Below, piece after piece: positions 1-10,624 of a DNA stretch of 64,000 nt. The number at the start of each line of letters is the position of its first letter. Positions within the stretch are counted from its first letter, which is position 1. The translations under genes were made by a program, and so were the position numbers. The stretch covers positions 28,077,339 to 28,141,338 of the forward strand of contig JAJEKV010000002.1 in assembly GCA_021234155.1 (NCBI GenBank). Reading direction: 5' to 3'. Source of the stretch: Isoetes taiwanensis. Taxonomy: Eukaryota > Streptophyta > Lycopodiopsida > Isoetales > Isoetaceae. Under the pieces are notes generated by a model. It worked only from the letters and a program-made list of their open reading frames with translations, did no database searches and was not told the DNA's origin.

Positions 1-2
1 CG

Positions 3-280
3 CGTGTTCTGGCTCAAGCATTGGACATCTCCGAGGAAAGGGTGCGGGAGTTGATCGAGAGGCAACAAAACCAGACTGGAATTATCAAGGTCTCTAGGGA
101 AGACATGCGGCCGCAAATGTCCACCCTGAACGTGGGTGCCACCCATCTTATCCATCAGCTCGGGACGGGTTTTCCGGAGGCCAGAGTGAGAAACGGTGGA
201 GAGCTCCGTGAAGTCAACAGCAGGGGGATGCCCTTCTTGGAACGCTTGTCCATGGCAGCACGCTACTTGCGAACAATATC
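3..280 (+). pseudogene. 11S globulin (legumin-type cupin) C-terminal fragment
   Basis: The frame open from base 3 reads RVLAQALDISEERVREL, then a QTGIIKV segment, and later GELREVNSRGMPFLERLSMAARYL. In 11S seed storage globulins the same order occurs: the end of the acidic chain (VLA-AF-(I/V)S-E-A-(R/K)-L, then RG-I-(K/R)V), followed by the start of the basic chain (GR-(I/L)-T-VNS--LP-L-WLQLSAERG). The match stops near base 280, before the cupin strands that should follow (PHWN, NAH). The gene is therefore cut by the window edge upstream and broken downstream by a repeat-type sequence. Known role of the family: hexameric storage protein in protein bodies; bicupin relatives with other roles exist. 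The typical Asn-Gly processing site is not clear here. I read it as a gene remnant, but a short terminal exon with an intron after base 280 cannot be excluded. Confidence 0.6.
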
Positions 281-327
281 GGACTACCCCAAAAAAGAAA
301 ATGTGCTAAGGCATTATAGGAGGGCAA

Positions 328-406
328 TGGCGACAAGTTCTCATCGGGATAAAAAACCCCGCCCTTTCGGGTTTTCGAGGAAAACCCTAATGAGAAATGG
401 TCGCCA
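328..406 (-). repeat. Hairpin related to the LINE 3' end hairpin
   Basis: Two 17-base arms (328-344 and 390-406) pair at 15 of 17 positions around a core with AAAAAACCCC and GGGTTTTCGAGG. The core is nearly the same as in the 3' ends of the LINE copies near 18.79, 36.03 and 59.01 kb, but the outer arms have an unrelated sequence that still pairs. No LINE coding sequence follows on the higher-coordinate side, so this may be a non-autonomous relative. It sits just where the 11S globulin similarity ends, so it may mark the insertion that broke that gene. Confidence 0.5.
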
Positions 407-693
407 CCAACCTCGAATGTGTTGCCTAGAGAACGAGAGAAACCGGACGAGGCGAAGGCACACAAAGCACCCACCCAAACAACAAAAAAAAACCCCATGT
501 AACAACGAGGATGACGAACGGAAAACCAGCAGGACCCCAACAGCCGGTGGAAGATAGCGAAATCCTGCAATACCAAAAAACTCAAAAACACCCGTAAAGA
601 GTTAGAGAAACAAGCCTAGCCATAAAAAGAAGAATCGCGATCAAGAAAGCCTAAGATATAAGGCATAAAAATAGATGAAAAAGAGCATAACAA

Positions 694-865
694 AAAAGAT
701 AGCATCACCGATAAGGTGGAAAAAGCATCACCCAAATGGGTGGAAAACATGATATATAAAGATGCATCACCCTCAAGGTGGAAATAACAAAGATCACCCG
801 CGCAAGGAGAAAAACACGTAAAATGCCAAGGAAACAAAGAACAACAAAAAGCGACACCCTGGTGA
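694..865. repeat. Series of short hairpin repeats (CACC..GGTG type)
   Basis: Short units recur: CACC-gataa-GGTG, CACCC-aaat-GGGTG, CACC-ctcaa-GGTG and CACC-ct-GGTG. They are separated by A-rich spacers of variable length. Each unit can fold on itself, and in the second unit an extra C on one arm is matched by an extra G on the other. There is no convincing reading frame. The surrounding stretch 410-1000 is A-rich and otherwise without a recognised feature. Confidence 0.45.
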
Positions 866-1068
866 AAAACAACAAAGAGGGCAAGAACCAATACTAATAC
901 AAATGAAAAGACGACACGCCCACGCAGCTAGGTAGGGGAAGGGAGGGAAGCTACGAGAAAGAAGAAAAATGTCTTTGTGAGAAGACGCCGATAACCGCCC
1001 CGAGAATGGAACTAGCCTAATATAGGGCTCGTCCTTTCCCGAATGGCGATCCGATGGCTCGGATCGAT

Positions 1069-1292
1069 GGGATTCAGGAAAGGACTCATGAGACACAAAA
1101 CCGCCGACTACCAAAGGACTTCCTTAACTATAAACCCAAAGCCCTAAAACCTCCGTGTGTTGAGTTGGGTCGGCAAGCACATAGCGAGAGTGAGAAGAAG
1201 AGGAGCGCCAACGACCGTGAGTGCGCGCAGCATCATGTGGAACTCCCCGAGCGGCCGGTTTTGTGTCTCTCGCGAGTCCTTTCCCAGAATTT
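1069..1292. repeat. Imperfect inverted repeat, about 35-bp arms
   Basis: The arm at 1069-1106 (containing GGAAAGGACTC and GAGACACAAAACCG) is the reverse complement, with few mismatches, of 1254-1292 (containing CGGTTTTGTGTCTC and GAGTCCTTTCCC). They enclose about 145 bp of GC-richer DNA. A third partial copy of the GTCCTTTCCC-GAAT motif lies at 1031-1044. This looks like a small foldback element or the end of a mobile element. No coding function is visible. Confidence 0.5.
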
Positions 1293-1299
1293 AGTGTTG

Positions 1300-3640
1300 T
1301 TACTACCTATAAGCACATGTAAATGCATTACAAAGGAGTTTACTACCGTTCTTACTAGCTATACCCACATGTAATTGCATGGAACTTCAGATTGGACTGT
1401 AATCTGTTCTGGACACTTGGCAGGCCAACATGAATCATTAGGATGACTTGGTTACATCGGTCTTGCTAATCATCTATTTGATATAATCATCTATTTGATA
1501 TAGGAATGCATATGGAAACGACTTGCACATCACAACTTCCTAACTTACATCACAACTTCCTAACTTTTATTAGGTGAGTTTGTCAAAATGGAGCATATCT
1601 ATGAGAACAAAATTATTAGCTTCGCAAACAATGATTACATCTATTATAAACAAATATTTCCTGCAAATTGTGGGTCTGCTTTTACTGCACAATTGATAAG
1701 ATAACATTTTTGTGTTCTAGATAAATCTTTTTGAAACATTTCAGGCCACATTAAAATATCTATTGTTTAACGTCAAATTTTACTTTATGTGCCACAAATC
1801 TCCAAGGAAGCACAAACTTGATGCATATAGGATTGGAATTTTAATTGTCTACATGTGCCTTGCAATATCACTTGCATATTGAAGATGACAAACAAACTTT
1901 CATCTTCCCTTCCTATCTATAAACGACAATGCATGAACAAGTGCAATAGTGATTGCCATCGCCACTTTGCATTTGCCACATGAAAATGAGGATTTGAGTA
2001 CTGTCTTGCACAACAGTCAAAGTGGGGTGACAATTGGAGATATGCTTGACAACCACTTGGTCCCCTGTAGATATTTTTGCAAAGGCTATTAACCATAACT
2101 CATTGCAGAACATACTTGCAAAATGGAACGTTCCGATGATAATTTAGGCTAAATCTGCTCACCGTTTGAATATATATGATGTATAAATCCAGTGTACAAT
2201 TTTTTGGATGATATATACACCTGATGGCATGTAAAATGTGTTATATGTGCACTTAACTATGTCACCACCAAAGCATCTAGAACAATAGCTCTGTGTATAG
2301 ATGCCTTGCATGATTGCCGCCTTCTTTGTAGAGGAAGATTTGAAACTTTTTTATTGCACATGATTATTTGAAAGTGCAAGCAGATTACCTAATTCTTTTA
2401 TGATATTCATCAACTTTTGGAAGGCGGCATTTTCTAATCTCCTTATCCCCTTTTGATACTTTTTCTTTAATTGAACAAGGGTGTCATTTTAATTTTAGTG
2501 CCATATTTCATGGATCACCCATTTGACCTTATTGCCATGTCAACAAAGTATCAAACAATGGGATCTAAAAGTATGGAGAGATTGAAATAAAACATTGTAA
2601 AACAATGGGATCCTAAAAGCATGGAAATATTAAAATCAAACATTGTAAAACGATCTTTCATGATGCCTCAAATTGTAGTGTATCATCCAACCCCTAACTA
2701 CCGTGTCCAATTTAACATTGTGTTTGCTAGAGAGTGTCATGGCAACACTAGACCATTTTGCCACTTAACATTCACTACTTAATTAACTTGGGTGCTGAAC
2801 CATCAAAACACACTCCAAAAACAACTCAAACATTCACATTCACATACCTACATCCACTACGAACAACATTAACATGGTGTTGTCCCATCACATACAGCAT
2901 CAGCTTTCTACATTTAGCCGAACCTTCTCACTCCATCATAGGTATTAGCTTATATCATCTTCATATGGTAAATTCCAACTTCAACATCATACTTAAATGT
3001 CTTGCATCACCTACTCCCTCCAACCAAATGCTTCATAAATTTGTACTTATGCCTGGCAACGCCGGGCTCCCATTACTAGTTATATTTAAGCTTTAATAAT
3101 GTTAGATAATATTAATGGCCAAGCCTTAGACTTAGAACCAAGATTCTTAAGCTAGATAGAGACAGCATCTGCATTCATCTCAGCTTAGTTGTCGCTCTTA
3201 TCTTGCTAAGTATCTTCTTGTCTACATACAGGTAGCATAATCAAGCCTTTTCTTAGAAACCCAGCTAGATGCCAAGGCCTTAGAAATTGTTGTTACACGT
3301 TGGTATGATACACCAACACACGTTATAGGTGCACTATCATCAAGTGTCTTCAGCCATGTCTTTGTATCATAGATAATAATTATCTAGGAATTCATTCTAT
3401 CTAAGTAATTTAGTCTAGCACACCAAGTATACCCACAAAGTGAGTCTCCTTCTACCACCCCATAACAGTAAATAAGTACCTTCCTCAGTGTCTAGTAAAG
3501 TGCCAAATGCCAAGTGGGTCAATTGAGGTAGAGTGGATAAAGGCATAAAAATAGGGTTTATAGAGTAAGTAGATATAAGTAATTGTTCTTGTGGTAGTAT
3601 TAGTTACCTTGTGCTTAGGGCAGTAAAATAGGTCAGGAGA
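1300..3640. other. AT-rich intergenic DNA, no gene recognised
   Basis: No open frame here resembles a known protein. Several small local duplications are visible: a 17-bp unit twice in a row at 1469-1502, a 20-bp unit twice at 1527-1566 (both perfect), and a longer one at 2553-2660. A 112-codon plus-strand frame at 2758-3096 has biased, low-information composition and I do not support it as a gene. Confidence 0.5.
2553..2660. repeat. Two-copy tandem repeat, about 53-bp unit
   Basis: ACAATGGGATC-TAAAAG-ATGGA followed by AAACATTGTAAA occurs twice in a row, with a few substitutions and one inserted C in the second copy. It is a local duplication in AT-rich DNA with no sign of function. Confidence 0.6.
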
Positions 3641-5650
3641 ACCTTCGTTACAGATCCTCGAGCCTCGACAGTGGAGCCACTCGACAACATCAACGAATTG
3701 AAAGCAGAGGGCAACCTTATGGAAGAAACTTCAGCAAATCAAAGGCCAAGATGGTGTACAGGGAAGTCCGAACACAAATAATAAAGGGGAGGCCAAAAGA
3801 AGGATGATTGCGACATCAAAAATAGACACAAGACTTGCCAAGAGGGCTATGCAACATCCAATGGGCATCATGGCACTTATAAAATTGATCACATTAGGGG
3901 AGGAGCATCCCCTAGTCAAGGATATTCCCCAAGTTTCATATTGTCTCGAGGAACGACCCCACATCGATGACTAATGTCACAGCTACGCCACCAACAAGTA
4001 GACTTCATCGACTTATGATATCAAGAGCCCTAAAGGATGAGACTGGACATACCGCCTCGGAAGGGCAATTATCATAGGTATCCAGGCCATAGTAGTATCA
4101 GATTTGGACTTCAAGCAAACATGCTTGACTAAGGAGGTATTACAAGCCAGCAAGGGTGAGCTACTCAGGAATAAGAATATGGCGAGACTGCAACAAACTT
4201 CTTCCTCATCAGCCCCGATACTTCAGACCAGTTACATCAACCTCGGCAAGCAGCATCTCAAGATCACGACAATCTTCTACCTTAGAGATTGGAGGTCAAA
4301 CACCATCAAGAAGAGGGATTATGGGGGACCAAATACCAGCATTATTAATTGATCAGTCAAGATTAGTCCCTGCAGATGGATGCACATAAACTCCTCTCAG
4401 CAAGAGCAGTTGCACAGTTAGAAGTGGTAAAGCACTCAACATTGTCATCAGCCTTATAACAACAGCATGCAACCAGCAGGACGAAGAATAGAATCGACAA
4501 AGTCAACACAACAATATCAATTCAGGAGTTAGAAGAATCATCCTCGAATCTCGTAACCTCCAAGGCAGATGAGCCACGTGAAAGATTCTAGAATGTGAAG
4601 AACATTACCTTTAAGCCTTTGGGATGCAACACCGAGCCTTATGTCGCCACTACATCAGCAAGTCCATTAAGAGGGATAATGTGCATCAATATTAAGGACG
4701 AGCAGAGTCAGAATATGTTCAATGAAAGGAAGCAGAGCACTTGGATGATCATATAACAACTCCAAGGATACCAGACTTTTCAACAAATTATGGATCATTG
4801 CCTTGCTACTCCAACGACTAACGACTATACCAGCTCTAAGCGAGTTAGAGGACCTATCAGATAGTTGAGTATCTTAGAATTATGGGTGATAACATCCATG
4901 ATGGGATTGGGACGAAATTTCGAGTAGATTTTTTTTGTTATTTCTTTTAGAAGGGACGTACCCAAGAATTGAGCAAAGCTTCAAGGATTGGGAAAAAATG
5001 TATGGAGTACAACAATTGTATACATTGCTGGCAGATATCCAATGTATTGGAACCTCTTCGTGAGCTTGATCACCTCGCTAAGAAGGATTCAATAATAGGA
5101 TAACCGTCGACCATGTATATGACGAGTACTTCCGCAGCATAAGGAATAATCCGACCAAGTGAAGGGAAGCAATCTAATAAGTCCGGCCTTCTTAGATGGC
5201 ATCAACTCAAAGGTGGGACTATTTCAAGAGGGCAATAATTAAGAAAGGGCAGATCCTAGAGTACAGATTAGATCTAAAACAAGAATAATTATCTAATCAT
5301 ATAGTTTTCTATGTGTGCCCAAAAGTAATGTCATGCCGACTAAACTTGTGGCCATAGGATTTATGTAAGTAGTTCTTTAACTTGTAATTTTTGCACCTTC
5401 TAGATGGCGGACATCTTTAAGAGCAAGACTCTTAAGTCTAAATCTAGGCCAGCAGTTAAGGCAAGGCCGAGTAATTAGCAGCACCAACGGAACAAGAGTC
5501 AAGTTCGACATCAACCTTAAGAGCGAAGCAAAGTAAAGCATCGGCACCAACTTATGTACATTGGCAATTATGACCTCATAATAAGCATGCAATATTAAAG
5601 CCGGCTAAGGCAATAATTGATTATCATAGGCAAGAGATATTTATCCAGGC
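3640..5650 (+). pseudogene. Decayed leader and gag part of a Gypsy chromovirus
   Basis: This stretch lies directly upstream of recognisable RT and integrase and is compositionally like them. All frames are broken by many stops and frameshifts. Short Lys/Arg/Ser-rich frames near 5400-5600 (for example FKSKTLKSKSRPAVKARPS) are in the place of the basic gag C-terminus that precedes the protease. No zinc knuckle can be read with certainty. The assignment rests mainly on position; the exact 5' end of the element is not visible, and no 5' LTR matching the one at 8819-10459 was found upstream. Confidence 0.45.
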
Positions 5651-5695
5651 ACCAAAGGGCAAGCACCTTATAATTTAAGTTAAGTAATTCCAATC

Positions 5696-6345
5696 GTGCA
5701 ACGCATGTCAGTAAGGCAATTACTTAAGTGCATCATGAGGAATAAGTTCGTACATAAGCTACAAGTTGTCGACCCCGACTATAAGAGTAAGAAGGAAGAT
5801 ACTACTTCGAAACAGTTGCCTCAGCCAATTTCTAAGTTAATCAAGAAGTCCCATGATATACCTCCAGATGAAATTCGAGAGCTTTTGCTCTATAGAAGCA
5901 TAGAGACTGAAATCACTCTTGCACCGGATGCAGAGCTGATCAGCAAGGCTTTTTATAGAATCAGCACTTCCGAGCTAGCATAGCTCAAGAAGCAGTTGTA
6001 GGAGTTGATCGACTTGGGGATCCTTTCGGCCAAGATGGAAGTCTAAAGATGTATATCAACCATGGGCAGCTCAACAAGCAACGACATAATGGATCAGCCC
6101 CAAGAAGCAAGATTCTTCTACAAAATCGACTTAAGCTCGGGCAATCAGCAAATAAGGATGAAGGGAGAAGATAATTATAAGACTCCTTCAGAACACGGTA
6201 TGGGCACTATGATTTCACAGTAATGCCCCTAAGTCTATGGAATGCTCCACCAACTTGTATGCATTTGAGGAACGACATCTTCGAAGATTCCTTGGATGAT
6301 TTCTTCATCAATTCTCTTCGACGACACCGTGATCTACAGCAAATG
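5696..6345 (+). pseudogene. Gypsy chromovirus reverse transcriptase, broken
   Basis: The first 95 codons are open and include IPPDEIREL, EITLAPDAELISKAFYRIS and TSELA, which is the classic entry to the Gypsy RT domain (P-EI--ELPP-R-IEH-I-L-PG--P-S---YR-S--E--EL--QL). After an in-frame stop the reading goes on as LKKQL-ELIDLGIL, then FYKIDLSSGNQQIRMK (counterpart of KIDLRSGYHQIRI), and then FDDTVIYSK, the region of the YxDD-(I/L)-(L/V)-(I/V)-YS motif. The catalytic motif is read here as FDDT, so the block is degenerate. Stops and frameshifts make it non-functional. RNase H, which should follow, is essentially missing. Confidence 0.75.
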
Positions 6346-6639
6346 AATGGAAGAGCATGCAGCCGTGGAGATGTTAAGACGTCGCCACTCATTGGCAATC
6401 TTTTGAAGCAGCAATTTGCAATGCCATCTCCACTTCGGCAAGCGAATTCAGCAAGAAGATAGAAGAAGCCATCTTCCCCAACATGGAGTTCAAGCACATA
6501 TGGGCTAGTCTTTACAAGAGTGCAAGGACGGATTAAGAAAGAGAAACCTTCAAATATTTTAAAAAGGAAGGTAATCTTTAATATCAAAGAACAACTATGC
6601 GTACCCAAAGTATAAGAAGTAAGAATTTTTTTTCCATGA

Positions 6640-7560
6640 CATGCATAATAGCCCTATTTCCGGCCATGCAAAATTTATAAAGGCCTACTTCAAGATTAGA
6701 AGTAGCTACGTTTGGCCGGGCATGAAGAAGCAGATAATCAGACATATCCAAGAATGTCAGTGGAGCCAGCAGACAAGGGCGGAACAATTTCGAATTCAAG
6801 GAGTTTTGGAACCTTGGGAGGTGCCAGACGCCAAGTGGGAAGTCTTCAGCATGGTTTTCATAGCGGGCCTTCCAAGGACAACAAGAAGCCTTGAAGCCTT
6901 GATGGTTGTGGTATATAGCTTATCAAAAGGGCACATACTTGCCATGCCACACCTTAGACACCGCCTTGGATCTAGCCGTGTGGTCTACATAAGAGTTCTT
7001 TTAGGCTGCATGGAATGCACAGGTCGATCATCACCAATAGAGATCCGAAGTTCTTTAGCGACGTTTAGCAAGACTTCTTCAACACGAGCTGCACCAACTT
7101 GTTGATGAGTTTTGCTTATCACTTGCAGTCAAATCGGCAAAGGGACCGCACCAACACAATTTTGGAGAGCACGTTGAGAAACTATGATTGGAACAAGTAA
7201 TCCAAATGGGCCGAGTACATCCACCTAGTCAATTACGTACAATAATATGAAGCAAGAGTCATCGAAGATGTCTCCCCCATGATCAGTTACAGTTATCAAT
7301 GCTTGACCCTAGTTATGTGGCATAATCTAGTGCCCAAGGTGGAAGTTTCTCAACAACGACAGCATATATGCGGTAGCTTTTGGTAGAAGTGTGAGAGTAT
7401 CTTCAAACAGCATGGGCATATCTGAAGAGTCTAGCAGATAGACATAAAACTCCTTGAGAGTTGTTTTGTTGCGAGAGATAAAGTTTGGCTCAAGTAAAGG
7501 TTAAGCAAGGGAAGCTTCGCATCGGCAATTGTAAGAAGCTCGCCCCTAGGTGGGCGGGTC
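6640..7560 (+). pseudogene. Gypsy chromovirus integrase, broken
   Basis: The open part 6641-7105 reads HNSPISGHAKFIKAYF, then SYVWPGMKKQIIRHIQECQWSQQ, the H-H-C-C zinc-binding N-terminal domain of Gypsy integrases (H----GH-G--KT---------W-G----I---V--C--CQ). One cysteine of the final CxxC is lost (C then W-S-Q). The core domain follows as DAKWEVFSMVFIAGLP, the place of W--ISMDFI-GLP, and then VVVYSLSKGHILAM. The first catalytic Asp is replaced in this reading. Downstream the sequence stays alignable but is out of frame until about 7560. The domain is clear, and clearly dead. Confidence 0.8.
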
Positions 7561-7881
7561 CGTTCAAGATCTTGGAGAAGAGTGGGATCTCAGGCCTACA
7601 AGTTGGATCTCTCGGCCCACCTTAAGGTCTTCCATGTGAGTTTATTAAAAAGGCACGATCCTAACCTTGATGAGGTTTTGGATACTCCAACTTTGTTGGA
7701 AATGACAGAGGATGAAGTTGAAATTGTGCCTGAATTGCTTCTTGATAAGTCATTCAAGAAGACTAGGTGATCTCAATTCCTCCAGTATTTGGTCAAGTGG
7801 AAGCACTTGCCTGTGGAAGACGCGACATGGGTATTGAAGCAGGATTTGGAGAAGCAATACCCAGAGTTTAGGAAGGAGTGA
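7561..7881 (+). pseudogene. Integrase C-terminus with chromodomain
   Basis: The frame beginning near 7582 reads AYKLDLSAHLKVFHVSLLKRH, the conserved end of chromovirus integrases, followed by an acidic linker. After a single stop at about 7770 it continues as QFLQYLVKWKHLPVEDATWV, the heart of the chromodomain, whose aromatic and acidic pattern (YLVKW, ATWE) normally binds methylated histone H3 and steers integration. The stop at 7768-7770 separates the integrase tail from the chromodomain. This identifies the 3.6-10.46 kb element as a chromovirus. Confidence 0.85.
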
Positions 7882-8014
7882 TGGGTGAGTCGTCTCCGAT
7901 TTGATCGACGCCGACTTGCCAGGAGGTTAGCTTAGTATGTTTCTTAGTTAGCCTTAAGTTCTGGCTCATGTATTCTAGTTAGTAGAGTGCATGTACCAGA
8001 ATCTTGGAACGTGT

Positions 8015-8400
8015 GGGCGATGATGGGATACGCCTTTAAGGCATTCTCTAGGCCAGCACGCACCAAGAGGTGCGCATGACCATTAGGGTCATGTGAGTGA
8101 GGAATGAGGCATGGTGGGCGATGATGGGACATCGATTGGATGCTCTCTATGCCGCGATGTGGGGTACGCACACCTGGCCGTAGGAGGGTCATGGTGAAGG
8201 TCAAAGTGATCATGCGCGATGATGGGATCGTGAGACGTTCCCTAGATTAAAACCCTTGGGGCATGATGCACTAGGGGTACTCGGCACTGGGTAACCGAGT
8301 ACAAGGTAGCACTTGATCATGGGCGATGATAGGATCATCTTAAATGGTCCTTAAGCTCAAATCCGAAAGGGCCATGATCGAGTGCAAGGTAGTAGGGTAA
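8015..8400. repeat. Four degenerate units of about 100 bp, GGGCGATGATGGGA core
   Basis: The 14-bp core recurs at 8015, about 8116, 8214 and 8321 with one or two changes each (GCGCGATGATGGGA, GGGCGATGATAGGA). Each is followed by ATC or CATCG and then a stretch naming a count-like TTTAAG/TTCCCTAG, so the spacing is close to 100 bp. They lie in the 3' non-coding part of the chromovirus, between chromodomain and polypurine tract. Tandem repeats in this place are common in plant Gypsy elements. Confidence 0.6.
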
Positions 8401-8802
8401 CCTTGGGCTAGTAGTTCGGCTCAAGGAGGTAGGTAAGGGGGGTGGTCCCCTAAAACCACAAACTTATTAACTTATATAACGTAATGTGCTACTTGTGCAG
8501 GCCAGTGAAGGGAAGCATGAAGGAGGGAGCACGTTACGAGAGGACATAAGTCATAGATTTTAGGCTTAACTATGAACTCCTAAATTTGTTGTAATAATAT
8601 TATATGTGTATACTTTTATAATAATAGTTGTTATAGCTACATAATTTTGTATAACTTATAAATATAGCTTTATAATTACATAATAAGTAATTAACGAAAA
8701 GTTGATCTTTTCAATAGAGTTAAGTTCTTATATTCTTGTTGTGTGCTTTTGCAGGATTAGTGTAGGTTAGTCACCTTAGCGTAATGCTGAGGACAGCATT
8801 AT

Positions 8803-8818
8803 CCTAAGGGGGGGAGAA
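8803..8818 (+). other. Polypurine tract of the chromovirus
   Basis: CCTAAGGGGGGGAGAA immediately precedes the LTR start TGTGACGTTCC. This is the usual primer for plus-strand DNA synthesis in LTR retroelements, in the usual place. Confidence 0.8.
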
Positions 8819-10459
8819 TGTGACGTTCCAGGGAAATATACGCCATAAATACGTATATTTCCAGGTCCGTCACTATACAAGTCTATCTTCATAGCCTTGT
8901 ATACCATAGATTGTGGCACTAGGGGGCATGACTAAGTTATTCATATAACTTAGCCAACCTTAGGTTAAGACCATTTTCCACGTGGCCTTAACCTATTGGG
9001 CACCCGCCACACGGACTTACCCTATTGGAGCCACGTGGCATAACATGTGAACCCTAACCTATAAAGGCCTAAACCCTAACCCTAGGCCTCTTTTCTGGCT
9101 CCAACAGTCTAGGAACCTTCTTCGCGCTCGAAACTCCGTTTCGAGAACCGCTCACGCGGGCATAGCATAGCATGGCAGCCCCCAGAGCGTGAGCGCGTCA
9201 GCAGGAGTGGGAGCTACCTCGAACACTTCGAAGACCATGGAGATGCCAGGATTGGGAGGGAGTGCTTCTGGAGCAGGTATGTGGAGTAGTGCTCTTAGTA
9301 GTTCATCTGGAAGTTAGCACTCCAGATGGGTTAGCATTCGTATCTAGAGTAGAGCCATCCTAGAACCCTTGTTTAACATCTTGAACCCTAATCAAGGAAC
9401 CCTAACTATAAGTTAGATATCTATGATTAGGTTAAGATGTTCTTACGATGATTATCATGATTGATGCTATGTGATATTGGTTGATCATGTTTGCTCCTCT
9501 TGTATTGGGAAGGGGGGTAGAGACCTAGTAGCCATTATGTAGTATGCTCCTAGTCTAGATCCCTTAGTTCCTATTAGTTGCGGCCTGTGCATAGGAACCC
9601 ACCGGGCTATGGAGGCTATGATGTGACTCAGCACTACACAACGGGGCTAGAGGTAATGCGGAGGGAGGATCCCTGCCGAGTGGGGGCTACGGGGGATCCC
9701 ATAGTGGGCTAGGCTTATGGTCGGTCACTTCGTGTGGGTCGAGCATGGGTCCGACACCTCCTGGGGCGATGGTGTCGCCCTGCCTCTCAAGAGTTGCAAG
9801 TGTCAGCTTGGCTCTTATTTCGAGGGGTTCAGTCGGGTATGAATCGTGTGTCGCCACGATTCTCTAGCCGCCCGTGGAACCTCTAGATCCCGGGAAGGGG
9901 AGATGCAACCCTTCCTGCCTCGACGGACCAGGGAGATGCAACCTGGAGTAGTCCCGATGGGTGATGCCATGAGATTGCGTATCCGGAAGGCTAGAGTCAT
10001 GCCAGAGCCTGATCGAGCCCATCTGCAAAGTATGCACAGGAGGGGCGGATGGAGTGGTCAACCAACCCTAGCCATTGTCTATAGCCAGCCCCGCCATTGT
10101 TATGACTCGGTCTGCTCTATCTTGAGGCTTATCCAGTCAGTCTACCTCCTCGTGAGTCGGAGCCATGGGTAGGAGCTCATGTTTTATGGCGTATGATTAT
10201 GTTCTTTGCTGCTATGGATATATGGATATGCTATGGATATGTGATGTATTGTTATTGCTAGTTCTGACGATGTTTATGCTTCCGCTGTGATAGGAGCCCA
10301 TAGGGGAAGGGCGCGCAAGACACCTTCGTGTCCCCTTCCCGCACTAGGATCCTCTTAGAGTGCGGGATAGACGGAGGGCCCATGCGGTTGAAGGACCGGA
10401 TGGGGGATTTCCTGCCGAGTGTACAGCTGGGCGCTGTATATTTACCAGGGAGCGTCACA
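8819..10459 (+). mobile_element. 3' LTR of the chromovirus, 1641 bp
   Basis: The LTR starts with TGTGACGTTCCAGGGAAATA right after the polypurine tract and ends with TTTACCAGGGAGCGTCACA. The two ends form an imperfect inverted repeat of about 25 bp (TGTGACG-TCC--GG-AAATATAC on one side, its complement on the other), so both borders are well supported. It holds a plant-type promoter (see the separate entry). No second copy lies in the window upstream, so the 5' LTR is lost or outside. Between 9800 and 10120 the LTR is GC-rich and has the short repeat GGGAGATGCAACC twice. Confidence 0.8.
8978..9100 (+). promoter_or_regulatory. LTR promoter: two G-boxes, TATA box and telo-boxes
   Basis: Two CCACGTGG palindromes (8978-8985 and 9031-9038) lie upstream of a TATAAAGG box at 9060-9067. 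AACCCTAA-type motifs (telo-boxes) flank it on both sides. G-boxes are known binding sites for plant bZIP and bHLH factors, and telo-boxes are known in plant promoters of growth-related genes. Transcription would start about 30 bp downstream, near 9095. Inferred from sequence only. Confidence 0.6.
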
Positions 10460-10624
10460 CAAAGAGAGCATATGGCATAAGGAGATCCACGGCCCTTCAG
10501 TTTTCAGTACCACAAATCATGGCAATTATGATTTCAGAAATCATGGCAGTGTTATCCGCACGGTCAGCAGAGATTTTTAGGGATTTGGTAATCGAAGATT
10601 CTGAAATGGCCACCCATTAAGGTC

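Noticed and set aside
281-557. Continuation of the 11S globulin frame to base 557
   Set aside because: The frame stays open by chance, but after base 280 it encodes Arg/Lys/Pro-rich sequence over a known repeat hairpin and no cupin motif.
2758-3096. 112-codon frame on the plus strand
   Set aside because: Thr/His/Leu-rich, without a recognisable domain, in AT-rich DNA with other chance frames.
8015-8400. CRISPR-like array (regular repeats with unique spacers); likewise 25305-25622 and 29400-29700
   Set aside because: Plant nuclear context, degenerate repeat units and no cas genes. These are ordinary tandem repeats.
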